A stretch of 7,749 nt of DNA from an uncultured candidate division Zixibacteria bacterium (GTDB lineage: Bacteria; Zixibacteria; MSB-5A5; GN15; FEB-12): NCBI GenBank assembly GCA_913009765.1, contig CAJVYT010000200.1, forward strand, positions 1 to 7,749, read 5' to 3'. Below, one piece after another: positions 1 through 6,171 of this stretch; within the stretch, counting starts at the first letter, position 1, and every line of letters begins with the position of its first letter. The notes beneath the pieces were generated by a model. It ran no database searches. It saw only the letters and a list, made by a program, of their open reading frames with translations, and was not told the origin of the DNA. The position numbers and the translations under genes were made by a program.

Positions 1-932
1 CCTGTTGAGTAAGCATCCTGCTGAGAATCCAGTGTTCCGTCTAAATATATTTTTTTATCATTAACATCAGATGAATCAAACACTATACACCCAAAATGCC
101 ACTGGCCGTCATTAGCCGGGGCACTTCCCCGCATATCGACTATTCCGCTCACAGCAGTGGCAAATCCAAGCTCACCGGTATCTCCATAAACAAAGAAATT
201 ATAATATTCAGACCTGTCAAAATCCACAAGCGCCCAATTGTTAGTCCAGCCGGAGCCGCCAAAAGACGTATTAAACCATACACAAACCGTTAATACATTT
301 ATTTGTCCGGCGCTATTATAATTCAAATTCTGGATAGCGACGTAATTGTTTGACCCGTCAAAATCATCAGAGCCGTCTATCTGACCAGCTGCGTTTTGTG
401 TAACCCCTCCATAAGGGGAGCCGTTATTACCGTTAGAAGTAGAATCAAAATGAGTGCCGGAAGTCTCCTGCATATGCTGTACCATTGCAAAATCACTGTT
501 CCAGGTATTTTCAATATCCCACTGGTCACCGGCTGATGAATTGCCGTAATACATATAAATAACAGTTCCGTCAGAAATGGAAGGAACATTTACCCATGAA
601 ACCAACCGGCCGCTAACGTTGTCATAGCTCTCTATTTCATGAGGAAGCCTGGTTGTTCCGTCAGAAGACGTAAATAAGATATCGCCTCCGTCGGGTTGGC
701 CCACTTTTCCACCATTGGCGGTATCTCTCCAGTCAGGGTCGGTAGTATTGATAAGCATAGGGAAATCCGGTTGAGTTCCGCTTACCTGACCTTCCTGAAC
801 AGTAATCTTTTTACGGTAACTCCAGCCGGAGTCATACCATGCTGCGGAGACACATAAAGGAAATATCAGGAAGATGACGCAGATGGACGCTGCATGGAAT
901 ACCGGCAACATAATGAATCTATTACTCTTCAT
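1..932 (-). CDS. Exported DUF2341 / LamG-like surface protein (3' end off window)
   Basis: About 310 codons are readable from the ATG at 932 to the left edge, with no stop, so the C-terminus is missing. Residues 1-31 form a signal peptide with a hydrophobic core (SICVIFLIFPLCVSA). The mature N-terminus (WYDSGWSYRKKITV) is the signature opening of DUF2341 domains. The stretch to about residue 120, including PHEIESYD and IYMYYGN, fits that family. From about residue 145 the sequence (FDGSNNYVAI, then DGQWHFGCIVFD and KIYLDGTLD) fits a LamG/concanavalin-A-like jelly-roll fold, usually a carbohydrate or adhesion module. The product is probably secreted or surface-attached. The upstream Shine-Dalgarno is weak (GAGTGG), and an in-frame GTG two codons earlier is an alternative start. 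It is divergent from the cytochrome genes. Substrate unknown. Confidence 0.85.
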   Translation of the reverse strand, partial: MKSNRFIMLPVFHAASICVIFLIFPLCVSAAWYDSGWSYRKKITVQEGQVSGTQPDFPMLINTTDPDWRDTANGGKVGQPDGGDILFTSSDGTTRLPHEIESYDNVSGRLVSWVNVPSISDGTVIYMYYGNSSAGDQWDIENTWNSDFAMVQHMQETSGTHFDSTSNGNNGSPYGGVTQNAAGQIDGSDDFDGSNNYVAIQNLNYNSAGQINVLTVCVWFNTSFGGSGWTNNWALVDFDRSEYYNFFVYGDTGELGFATAVSGIVDMRGSAPANDGQWHFGCIVFDSSDVNDKKIYLDGTLDSQQDAYST

Positions 933-998
933 AGCCACTCGATTGCTATTTAATTTTTGCCGCTCAGTGCCTGGCAAAGCATAATTTTCAATATGGAT

Positions 999-1067
999 TT
1001 TTCCCTTATGGCTATTATCGGGGGATTACCTAAAATTCTTTAATGTTTTACCCGATAAAAGGGAAAA
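999..1067. other. Imperfect 17-bp stem-loop in the divergent intergenic region
   Basis: TTTTCCCTT (999-1007) and TTATCGGG (1015-1022) are complementary in order to CCCGATAA (1051-1058) and AAGGGAAAA (1059-1067). This makes a 17-bp stem with a 7-base bulge at 1008-1014 and a 28-base loop. Neither side is followed by a T-tract, so it is not a standard intrinsic terminator. It lies between two divergent genes and could be an operator, a leader structure or a mobile-repeat remnant. The rest of 933-1130 shows no gene and no riboswitch that I recognise. Confidence 0.4.
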
Positions 1068-1130
1068 GGGGAAGATGAGATGCAAAAAGGAGATATGATT
1101 CCGGCAACCTGATTACACGCCCTCCCCTTA

Positions 1131-1158
1131 TTGACATTCCTTTTCTATATGATAGAAT
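1131..1158 (+). promoter_or_regulatory. Sigma70-type promoter for the cytochrome genes
   Basis: TTGACA (1131-1136), a perfect -35 box, is followed after 16 bases by TAGAAT (1153-1158), a good -10 box. Transcription would start near 1165, giving a ~50-base leader that ends in a strong Shine-Dalgarno (GGAGGGG, 1201-1207) seven bases before the ATG at 1215. Confidence 0.7.
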
Positions 1159-1214
1159 TTGCAGCATGGAGAATTTAATAAAAATGATTACAGAAAAAGA
1201 GGAGGGGATAATCA

Positions 1215-1550
1215 ATGAAGGTTTCTAAGATTGTGATTCTATTCATAGGTGTCGGTCTCATGTTTTTTGTCGCATGCACAACAGGCAATGCAGAAAAAGG
1301 GAAAGTGCTTTTTAATGATGTAAACTTCGGTGGCGGCACAGACGGGAAGTCCTGCAATTCATGTCATTCAGATGGAAAGGGGCTGGAGAAGTCCGGTGAA
1401 AAGAAAGAATTCAACATTATGGGGCAAAAACAGAACAGCCTTGAGGAAGCAGTGAATTTCTGTATAGAGACTGCCCTTAAGGGTAAGGCTATTGATCCGC
1501 AATCTGAAGATATGACTGACATCGTTGCGTACATTAAGTCTTTGAAGTAA
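1215..1550 (+). CDS. Small monohaem c-type cytochrome, probable lipoprotein
   Basis: This 111-residue protein has an N-terminal hydrophobic segment (residues 5-20) ending in FFVAC. That fits a loose lipobox with Cys21 as the lipidated residue, so the protein is probably exported and membrane-tethered. One haem attachment motif, CNSCH, lies at residues 47-51. The C-terminal helix (MTDIVAYIKSL, 100-110) is typical of class I cytochrome c. Met69 and Met100 are both candidate distal haem ligands, and I cannot choose between them. There is an extra cysteine at residue 83. The ATG at 1215 has a strong ribosome binding site and a promoter just upstream. The role is presumably periplasmic one-electron transfer, possibly with the two downstream redox genes. 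The 155-base gap to the next gene weakens but does not exclude an operon. Confidence 0.88.
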   Translation: MKVSKIVILFIGVGLMFFVACTTGNAEKGKVLFNDVNFGGGTDGKSCNSCHSDGKGLEKSGEKKEFNIMGQKQNSLEEAVNFCIETALKGKAIDPQSEDMTDIVAYIKSLK

Positions 1551-1563
1551 ATCCCGTTTGAAG

Positions 1564-1640
1564 CGGAGTCAGAATACAGGAGTCAGGAGCCGGAATGAGT
1601 CAAATGCACAGGGCTTTATTTCTTTTTATTCTGAATTCCT
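1564..1640. repeat. Imperfect inverted-repeat element, probable dispersed-repeat remnant
   Basis: GGAGTCAGAAT near 1564-1574 is nearly complementary to ATTCTGAATTCC at 1628-1639. Between them, AGGAGTCAGGAGCCGGAATG repeats the AGTCAG/AGGAG theme. Sequences built from short GTCAGAAT, CAGGAGTCAGGAG and ATTCTGAATTC units are known to me as dispersed intergenic repeats in several environmental bacterial genomes. I could not compare this copy with others. It lies in the gap between the two cytochrome genes and could fold in the transcript. A 75-codon frame running through it (1558-1785) has no family features and overlaps the next gene out of frame. Confidence 0.4.
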
Positions 1641-1705
1641 GCTATTTATTCGCGGAGTATTTAACTCTAAAAAGAAAATAAAATTTGAAGGGACAGGGCG
1701 TGATT

Positions 1706-2440
1706 ATGGCGATTCCTTTTTTAAAGTTAATTCTTTCTGTGGTTATGGTCTTCTCGGCTCTTTTTGCCATGTTCACGATGTTTGAGATACTTGCCAGGGC
1801 AGAGAAAAAATTTCCGGTAAAACGGCTTAAAACACTTCACAGGATCAATGGGATTGTCTATATCCTGATATTTCTCTTTATCACATATTCCTGTCTCCGC
1901 TTCATAGCTCTGTCCGGGGCAGAACTGACTCCGAGGGGGACAATGCACAGTATACTTGCACTTACGGTCATAGTTCTCTTCGGACTGAAAATAGCAATAA
2001 TTAAAGTCTACCGCCAGTATTACCCGAAGGTGCAGACAATTGGCCTTTTAATTGCCTTGATGACCTTCGGCATGTTTGGAACTTCAGGCGGGTACTATCT
2101 GCTTGTCACTGATTCCTGGGGAGCTGTGCCGGAAACAGCGGAGAAAAGAGATGAAGGCATAAAGATGGTGAATAAGAATGTACCGGATAGTATTGATAGA
2201 GGCAAAAAACTCTTTGGTTCCAAATGCAGCTTCTGCCATGACGCCCATAGCACAAAGTCCATTATGGGCCCAAGATTGAAAGGCGTGCTTAAAAACCCGA
2301 ATCTTCCTGTCAGCAAACGGCCTTCAACACCGGAAAATATCAGGCGGCAATTAAGAGAGCCGTTCAGCAAAATGCCGTCGTTTGATTATCTGTCTGAAGA
2401 AGAAGTAAAGGATATAATTGCTTTTTTGAATACGCTTTAA
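1706..2440 (+). CDS. Four-helix membrane protein fused to a C-terminal cytochrome c domain
   Basis: This 244-residue protein has four predicted membrane helices near residues 5-29, 46-66, 81-100 and 110-134. His45 and His81 sit at the start of helices 2 and 3 and could ligate a b-type haem; this is inferred. A linker (135-163) leads to a cytochrome c domain with CSFCH at 174-178, a GPRLKGV segment after it, and KMPSF near 222-226, whose Met223 is the likely distal ligand. The tail (LSEEEVKDIIAFLNTL) is the usual terminal helix. The haem domain is probably periplasmic. I chose the ATG at 1706 because AGGG lies seven bases upstream. A TTG 21 bases earlier is also in frame but less well placed. 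It stops 28 bases before the oxidoreductase start, so the two are probably cotranscribed. The membrane half does not match a family I can name with certainty. Confidence 0.85.
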   Translation: MAIPFLKLILSVVMVFSALFAMFTMFEILARAEKKFPVKRLKTLHRINGIVYILIFLFITYSCLRFIALSGAELTPRGTMHSILALTVIVLFGLKIAIIKVYRQYYPKVQTIGLLIALMTFGMFGTSGGYYLLVTDSWGAVPETAEKRDEGIKMVNKNVPDSIDRGKKLFGSKCSFCHDAHSTKSIMGPRLKGVLKNPNLPVSKRPSTPENIRRQLREPFSKMPSFDYLSEEEVKDIIAFLNTL

Positions 2441-2468
2441 GAAAGTGACGAATAACAGGGGGGTAATA

Positions 2469-3662
2469 ATGAAATACATAATAATCGGTAATGGGGTTGC
2501 AGGCACTACAGCAGCCCTGAACATAAGGAAGACGGATTCCTCAGGCGATATAACAATCCTGACTGACGAATCTTATCCCTTTTACAGCAGGATAAGACTG
2601 ATCGAATATCTTGCTGATGAGATTGATGAAAAAAAACTGACCATCTATAAAAACGACTGGTACGAACGGAACAGTATCAAACTCCTCCTTGACACGCCGG
2701 CTGCATCAATTGACAGAGATTCAAAAGAGGTTGTCATTGCATCCGGTCAGAGACTGAAATATGACAGACTCCTCCTTGCATTGGGTGGAACATCTTTTGT
2801 CCCTCCTATCCCCGGTTCCGATAAAAAAGGTGTTTTTACATTAAGAACACTGAAGGATGCCGTAGATATCAAAGAGTATGCAAAAAACTCCCGGGAAGTT
2901 CTGCTGATTGGAGGAGGAGTGCTGGGTCTTGAGGCAGGAAACAGTTTGAGAAAATCAGGGCATACTGTAAGTGTTGTCGAGTTTTTTTCCCGCCTGCTTC
3001 CAAGGCAGATGGACCCTGAAGGAGCGGAGATTCTCAAGGCACAGATGGAAGATATGGGCTTTACTTTTTACCTCAATTCAAAATCAAAAGAGATTACGGG
3101 CATTGACAGGGTTGAAGGGCTCCTGCTTGAAGATGGAGGAGAGATTAAATGCGACATGATAATCATATCGGCAGGCATAAGGCCGAAGGCTCGTCTTGCT
3201 GAAAAATCCGGCCTGAAATTGGCTAAGGGATTGCCTGTCAATGACCGAATGGAGACTGAAATTTCCGATATATATGCAGCAGGGGATCTAATAGAACACA
3301 GGGGGGTCTTTTACGGCATATGGCCTGCCTCAGAGAAACAGGGAGAGGTTGCGGGTATAAATATGGCTGGGGGAGATACCGTCTATAACGGCACCACACC
3401 GTCAAATGTTTTAAAGATTGCAGGAGTTGATTTGGTGGCTGCCGGTGACATTGATGCTGACGGCAAATTTGAGTCAATCGTAAAAAAAGACAAAGAAAAA
3501 TATATTTACAAAAAGCTGGTTATTAACGGAAACAGGATCACAGGGTGTATCTTTTTCGGTGATTCAGACGGCAGAAAAAAAGTAATGAAGGCCATTGATG
3601 AAAAGCGGGATATCAGCGATATTGAAAAAGACCTCCGGCAGTGGAATCTGGAGGCGTTATAA
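2469..3662 (+). CDS. FAD-dependent NAD(P)H oxidoreductase, NirB N-terminal / rubredoxin reductase-like
   Basis: This 397-residue flavoprotein has the FAD-binding motif GNGVAG at residues 7-12 and the NAD(P)-binding motif IGGGVLGLEAG at 147-157. The second FAD motif, EISDIYAAGD, is at 264-273. The YPFYSRIRL region and the C-terminal domain (about 310-397) fit the family that includes rubredoxin/ferredoxin reductases and the N-terminal half of NADH nitrite reductase (NirB). There is no active-site CxxxxC pair, so it is not a disulfide reductase. It is soluble with no signal peptide, so it acts in the cytoplasm. I chose the ATG at 2469 because AGGGGGG (2457-2463) lies five bases upstream. A GTG at 2445 is in frame but poorer. 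The electron acceptor is unknown; the adjacent membrane cytochrome is a candidate partner. Confidence 0.88.
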   Translation: MKYIIIGNGVAGTTAALNIRKTDSSGDITILTDESYPFYSRIRLIEYLADEIDEKKLTIYKNDWYERNSIKLLLDTPAASIDRDSKEVVIASGQRLKYDRLLLALGGTSFVPPIPGSDKKGVFTLRTLKDAVDIKEYAKNSREVLLIGGGVLGLEAGNSLRKSGHTVSVVEFFSRLLPRQMDPEGAEILKAQMEDMGFTFYLNSKSKEITGIDRVEGLLLEDGGEIKCDMIIISAGIRPKARLAEKSGLKLAKGLPVNDRMETEISDIYAAGDLIEHRGVFYGIWPASEKQGEVAGINMAGGDTVYNGTTPSNVLKIAGVDLVAAGDIDADGKFESIVKKDKEKYIYKKLVINGNRITGCIFFGDSDGRKKVMKAIDEKRDISDIEKDLRQWNLEAL

Positions 3663-3960
3663 TTTATTTTCCCGGTAATTTGATCTACAGTAAGTAAAGA
3701 GGTTATTTCTCAGTCCCTCTGTACTTAGGCGGCGGAAGGAAATAAAGATATATAGGTGCGCACAAGTAACCAGACAATCAGCACCTAAAAAAAGGTTTCA
3801 TCAATCCCAGGATTTCCTCAGGGTGTTGGGTACTGTATGTGTTCTTTTGCCAATAACTTTAACGATTTACTTTCGCGAGGCTTCACTTGGATGAAATTTT
3901 AGGGTTCGGTTATATTTCTGTTATAAAAAAGGCAAGCGTATTCTTCAATTACTCCTTAGC
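3663..3960. other. 298-bp intergenic region at the boundary between chromosomal and accessory segments
   Basis: The flanking genes are convergent and I see no gene here. The only clear structure near the oxidoreductase stop is the stem-loop at 3691-3727. A shorter inverted repeat, TAGGTGC (3753-3759) with GCACCTA (3781-3787), has a 21-base loop and no T-tract on either strand. I found no third copy of the attC-like palindrome that lies behind the toxin-antitoxin genes, although one would be expected after the lipoprotein gene if it were a complete cassette. No tRNA is visible. Confidence 0.5.
3691..3727. terminator. Stem-loop downstream of the oxidoreductase, possible terminator without T-tract
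   Basis: TAAGTAAAGAGG (3691-3702) pairs with CCTCTGTACTTA (3716-3727) with one mismatch in 12 positions and a 13-base loop. It begins 28 bases after the stop codon at 3662. There is no run of T on either side, so termination would have to be atypical, or the hairpin may instead stabilise the mRNA 3' end. Confidence 0.35.
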
Positions 3961-5148
3961 TTATTTTGTAATCACCATAATCGTATAAGGCGCTTTGCAG
4001 CTCAAAGGCATTGCATCCTTGGGCCCTGCACCTGCACTTGCGTAATGATCCCCGGCATTGGTTACTGCGATATACCATTGGCCGAGTGCTTCCTCCCCCT
4101 TGGTTAACTTGAGGTTGAAGTTAGCAGCGCCATAGTTACCGGCATTTCCGCCTCGATAACCTTTTGTGTTGTCATAGAGATTCACGTACACTATGTCTTG
4201 CTGGTTTAGGGATGGGCTAAGCACTACGAGACTAATCTGGGTAGCACCTCCGGGGTTAAAGAAGTAAAAATCCTTCATGCCGACGTCATCGCCACCCTTG
4301 AAAATATTACACAAGTAGGACGTATTATGAGCACCCATCCCATCCGACATTTTTATCTCCTTAGCGGTTTTAAAAGAATTATCGTCTTCGTTAGTATCGC
4401 TAATTTTGAAGCGCGCTATCTTGAGTGTATAGCCCGCTTCAAAGCTTTTTGAAGTCGATCCGGCCCAATATACGTTTAAAAATATATCGGTGTTCGGGGC
4501 GTGTGTCGTCCATAAGGTGAAAGCTTTGTTATCATGGTATGTATTCAAGTGCCCGACCGCCTTCAAATCCGCTCGGTATCCTTCCATATCCACCCGAAGC
4601 AAGACCCCTTTAGGTAAGTTTTTCGGCTCGACCACAATCTCGATCCCATAGCCCCAAGGTCCGGAAGGACCGCTCGTTATTTTGAACCAGTCGGCTTTAT
4701 CCGTATCTGTTGTGCTACCTTTTATGGTTTGTGCCAAGCTTGCATTGTTCGCAGTCTTTCGCGTGTCGTTATTTTCCTTTTCCGTAAACGTGCTCTTTTC
4801 AACCGTAAAGTCAAAAGGGCTTGTTGCAGTACCACCAGGCGAATAGAAGTCGACATAGCTTGTTTTTACGTGTATCGGTCCAGTGGTTGCACCGATAGGA
4901 ACTTGAGCTTCTATATCATTACCAACGGCTTTGAACTTGGTGGGGGTGCCGTTAAAGTCAATGCTGGAAGGATTTATCCCGCCGGCTGTGAGTTTCCCAC
5001 CGGTAATTAATATCTTATCGCCCGGTGTCCCGACACTGGGTTCCAGATTGGTGATGGTGGGTGCACAACCCGCCAACAAAAACAATATTAGCGAAACTGC
5101 CCATAAGTGAGTAGCCCAAATTCTAATTCTGTGTGCCTCTATTTGCAT
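3961..5148 (-). CDS. Lipoprotein with IPT/TIG domain and two PPC-like domains
   Basis: This 395-residue protein has an N-terminal hydrophobic segment (15-26) ending in the lipobox LAGC, with Cys28 lipidated, so it is an exported lipoprotein. Residues 30-116 (ITNLEPSVGTPGDKILITG at the start, FDFTVE at the end) match an IPT/TIG immunoglobulin-like fold. Two weaker repeats follow. Each opens with an acidic Asn/Asp-rich motif (EKENNDTRKTANNA at 123-136, NEDDNSFKTAKEI at 253-265) and continues into beta-strand sequence (DKADWFKI; MKDFYFFNPG), as in bacterial pre-peptidase C-terminal (PPC) domains. No protease or other catalytic domain is attached, so a binding or structural surface role is likely. 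AAAGGAG lies seven bases before the ATG at 5148. The start is about 50 bases beyond the recombination core of the attC-like site at 5195-5325, consistent with being carried in a cassette. Confidence 0.85.
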   Translation of the reverse strand: MQIEAHRIRIWATHLWAVSLILFLLAGCAPTITNLEPSVGTPGDKILITGGKLTAGGINPSSIDFNGTPTKFKAVGNDIEAQVPIGATTGPIHVKTSYVDFYSPGGTATSPFDFTVEKSTFTEKENNDTRKTANNASLAQTIKGSTTDTDKADWFKITSGPSGPWGYGIEIVVEPKNLPKGVLLRVDMEGYRADLKAVGHLNTYHDNKAFTLWTTHAPNTDIFLNVYWAGSTSKSFEAGYTLKIARFKISDTNEDDNSFKTAKEIKMSDGMGAHNTSYLCNIFKGGDDVGMKDFYFFNPGGATQISLVVLSPSLNQQDIVYVNLYDNTKGYRGGNAGNYGAANFNLKLTKGEEALGQWYIAVTNAGDHYASAGAGPKDAMPLSCKAPYTIMVITK

Positions 5149-5194
5149 TGTATTGTCTCCTTTCTTAGCGAAATCTTATTATTTTGCTCATTAC

Positions 5195-5325
5195 ACATAA
5201 CGCCTTGATCACCGATGTGTGCCATGTAAGACAGACACATCCTAAAAAACCGTTTGACCACATAAGCTAAACAAAACCCAAATCATCACTGCTGGCACAC
5301 ATTCGAGTGCATCTGCCGGTTATGT
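5195..5325 (-). repeat. attC-like integron recombination site 1 (131 bp, behind higBA)
   Basis: This large imperfect palindrome has perfect 7-base ends, ACATAAC (5195-5201) and GTTATGT (5319-5325). An inner perfect 10-bp arm pairs ATGTGTGCCA (5215-5224) with TGGCACACAT (5293-5302). Unpaired spacers separate outer and inner arms, and a ~70-base variable centre follows. This is the R''-L''-centre-L'-R' plan of attC sites, and 131 bp is within their usual 57-141 bp range. Read on the minus strand the site ends in AGGCGTTATGTGTAA, with the expected crossover between G and TT (between 5201 and 5200). It lies 16 bases after the higA stop. The core deviates from strict GTTRRRY. Confidence 0.7.
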
Positions 5326-5346
5326 GATTTTTTTATCGACAACCGA

Positions 5347-5652
5347 TTAAACTGCAGATGCGTAAACATGGACTTCTTCATCAAGTCGATTTTTTAATCT
5401 ATCCTTTTCTTTTTCTAAATCGTATCTGGCCTGAAGATTTACCCAAAACCTTTCTGAAAGACCAAAATATCTTGATAATCTGAGAGCTGTATCTGGAGTT
5501 ATAGAACGTTTCCCCTGAACAATTTCATTTATTCGGCGTGCAGGCACATTAATATCCTTAGCTAACCTATACTGACTAATATTCATAGGCTTCAGAAACT
5601 CCTCCATCAGAATCTCACCTGGATGAATTGGTTCTAATAATTTTTTTGTCAT
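5347..5652 (-). CDS. higA: HigA-family antitoxin, XRE helix-turn-helix
   Basis: This ~101-residue protein opens with the family hallmark HPGEIL followed by MEEFL and a Met-Asn-Ile-Ser segment. A helix-turn-helix (about residues 27-48, SQYRLAKDINVPARRINEIV) leads into QGKRSITPDTALRLSRYFG, which is characteristic of HigA/VapI antitoxins. The C-terminus is charged. It should neutralise HigB in the cytoplasm and, as in the family, repress its own promoter. Two ATGs are adjacent (5655 and 5652). AGGAGG at 5658-5663 is five bases from the second and only two from the first, so I chose 5652. The Shine-Dalgarno overlaps the higB stop codon, implying translational coupling. It ends 16 bases before the attC-like site. 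Confidence 0.92.
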   Translation of the reverse strand: MTKKLLEPIHPGEILMEEFLKPMNISQYRLAKDINVPARRINEIVQGKRSITPDTALRLSRYFGLSERFWVNLQARYDLEKEKDRLKNRLDEEVHVYASAV

Positions 5653-5661
5653 CATTGCCTC

Positions 5662-5943
5662 CTAATGATAATCCACTATTTCAACATCGTAAGCATCACC
5701 TTTACGCCATTCAAAACAAATGCGCCACTGATCATTGATGCGTATGCTATATTGGCCTTTTCTATCTTTTGATAGTTTTTCAAGTCTATTGTTTGGCGGT
5801 ATTCGTAAATCTTGAAGGACTTCTGCGCCTTCTATTATCTCAAGTTTTCTACGTGCAACTTTCTGTATATCCCGTGGTAGCTTACGTGATACTTGACGGT
5901 TAAATATTTTTTCTGTCTCTTTGCAAGCAAAGCTTTTTATCAT
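5662..5943 (-). CDS. higB: HigB-family toxin, RelE-like mRNA interferase
   Basis: This 93-residue protein is full length for the family. It contains the conserved core [28 protein letters not shown] in pieces at residues 52-79 and ends in VEIVDYH. The C-terminal Asp-Tyr-His matches active-site residues described for HigB of Proteus vulgaris, and Arg68 and Arg74 are candidate catalytic or RNA-binding residues. Family knowledge predicts ribosome-dependent cleavage of mRNA. The toxin-first gene order with higA next is typical of hig loci, unlike relBE. No Shine-Dalgarno precedes the ATG at 5943, and the -10 box ends only seven bases upstream, so the mRNA should be leaderless or nearly so. No truncation or lost motif is seen, so the toxin is probably active. 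Confidence 0.93.
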   Translation of the reverse strand: MIKSFACKETEKIFNRQVSRKLPRDIQKVARRKLEIIEGAEVLQDLRIPPNNRLEKLSKDRKGQYSIRINDQWRICFEWRKGDAYDVEIVDYH

Positions 5944-5950
5944 TAATTAA

Positions 5951-5979
5951 ATAATATTGTATCACGTTAATATTGTCAA
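5951..5979 (-). promoter_or_regulatory. higBA promoter with a repeated operator-like motif
   Basis: On the minus strand a perfect -35 box TTGACA (5979-5974) is followed by 17 bases and the -10 box TATTAT (5956-5951). ACAATATTA occurs twice, at 5976-5968 and 5960-5952. The copies are 16 bases apart and overlap both promoter boxes. Such placement fits autorepression by HigA, although HigA operators are usually inverted repeats. The predicted transcription start falls on or next to the higB ATG. Confidence 0.75.
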
Positions 5980-5999
5980 GCGTTATTATCGATTCTTAC

Positions 6000-6128
6000 A
6001 CATAACGCCTGCGTGAGTGATGCAGACCATGAAGCGCTAAAAGTACAAAAAGACAATTTGCAAACCATAAACTACTGCTTCCCCAAAAAGTCACCGCTGG
6101 CACTCGTTCAAGTACTGCTTCGTTATCT
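6000..6128 (-). repeat. attC-like integron recombination site 2 (129 bp, upstream of higBA)
   Basis: This is a second palindromic element of nearly the same length as the one at 5195-5325. The outer ends are ACATAAC (6000-6006) and GTTATCT (6122-6128), pairing in six of seven positions. The inner arms are less perfect (GTGAGTGATGCAGACCA against TGGCACTCGTTCAAGTAC). The end TTACACATAACGCCT (5996-6010) is identical over 15 bases to 5191-5205. The internal motif TCAC-C/T-GCTGGCAC is also shared (6091-6103 and 5286-5298), while the centres differ. Conservation at the crossover end and divergence elsewhere are expected of attC sites from different cassettes. Crossover would fall between 6006 and 6005, defining a higBA cassette of about 805 bp (6005-5201). 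Confidence 0.65.
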
Positions 6129-6171
6129 TTTTATTTGTTTTTTTCTTTTTTAAAATCTGAGCGTGTGAGAA

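Noticed and set aside
96..589. Short frames at 96-293 (plus) and 377-589 (minus)
   Set aside because: Both fall inside the DUF2341/LamG gene in other frames and show no protein family features.
933..1000. Cyclic di-GMP (GEMM) riboswitch or sigma54 promoter upstream of the DUF2341 gene
   Set aside because: GGCAAAGC and GGCACTGAGCGGC look suggestive, but the GEMM conserved core is absent and the GG/GC spacing is one base off the sigma54 rule.
1085..1111. Leader peptide (AAGGAG followed by a five-codon ORF at 1094)
   Set aside because: It lies upstream of the predicted promoter and its ribosome binding site is too close to the ATG.
1558..1785. 75-codon plus-strand frame between the two cytochrome genes
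   Set aside because: It starts with TTG, runs through a repeat-like sequence, overlaps the membrane cytochrome gene out of frame and has no domain-like features.
3753..3787. Intrinsic terminator from TAGGTGC/GCACCTA
   Set aside because: The seven-base stem has a 21-base loop and is followed by A rather than T on the plus strand; the minus strand has no T-run after it.
3663..3960. tRNA or attachment site at the accessory-region boundary
   Set aside because: GGTTCGGTT near 3902 recalls a T-loop, but no acceptor, D or anticodon arms can be built around it.
4729..5010. 93-codon plus-strand frame opposite the lipoprotein gene
   Set aside because: It lies wholly within the antisense of a well-supported lipoprotein with lipobox, IPT domain and good ribosome binding site; composition is that of a shadow frame.
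5191..6128. CRISPR array from the repeated elements
   Set aside because: There are only two copies, ~670 bases apart, far longer than CRISPR repeats and separated by genes.
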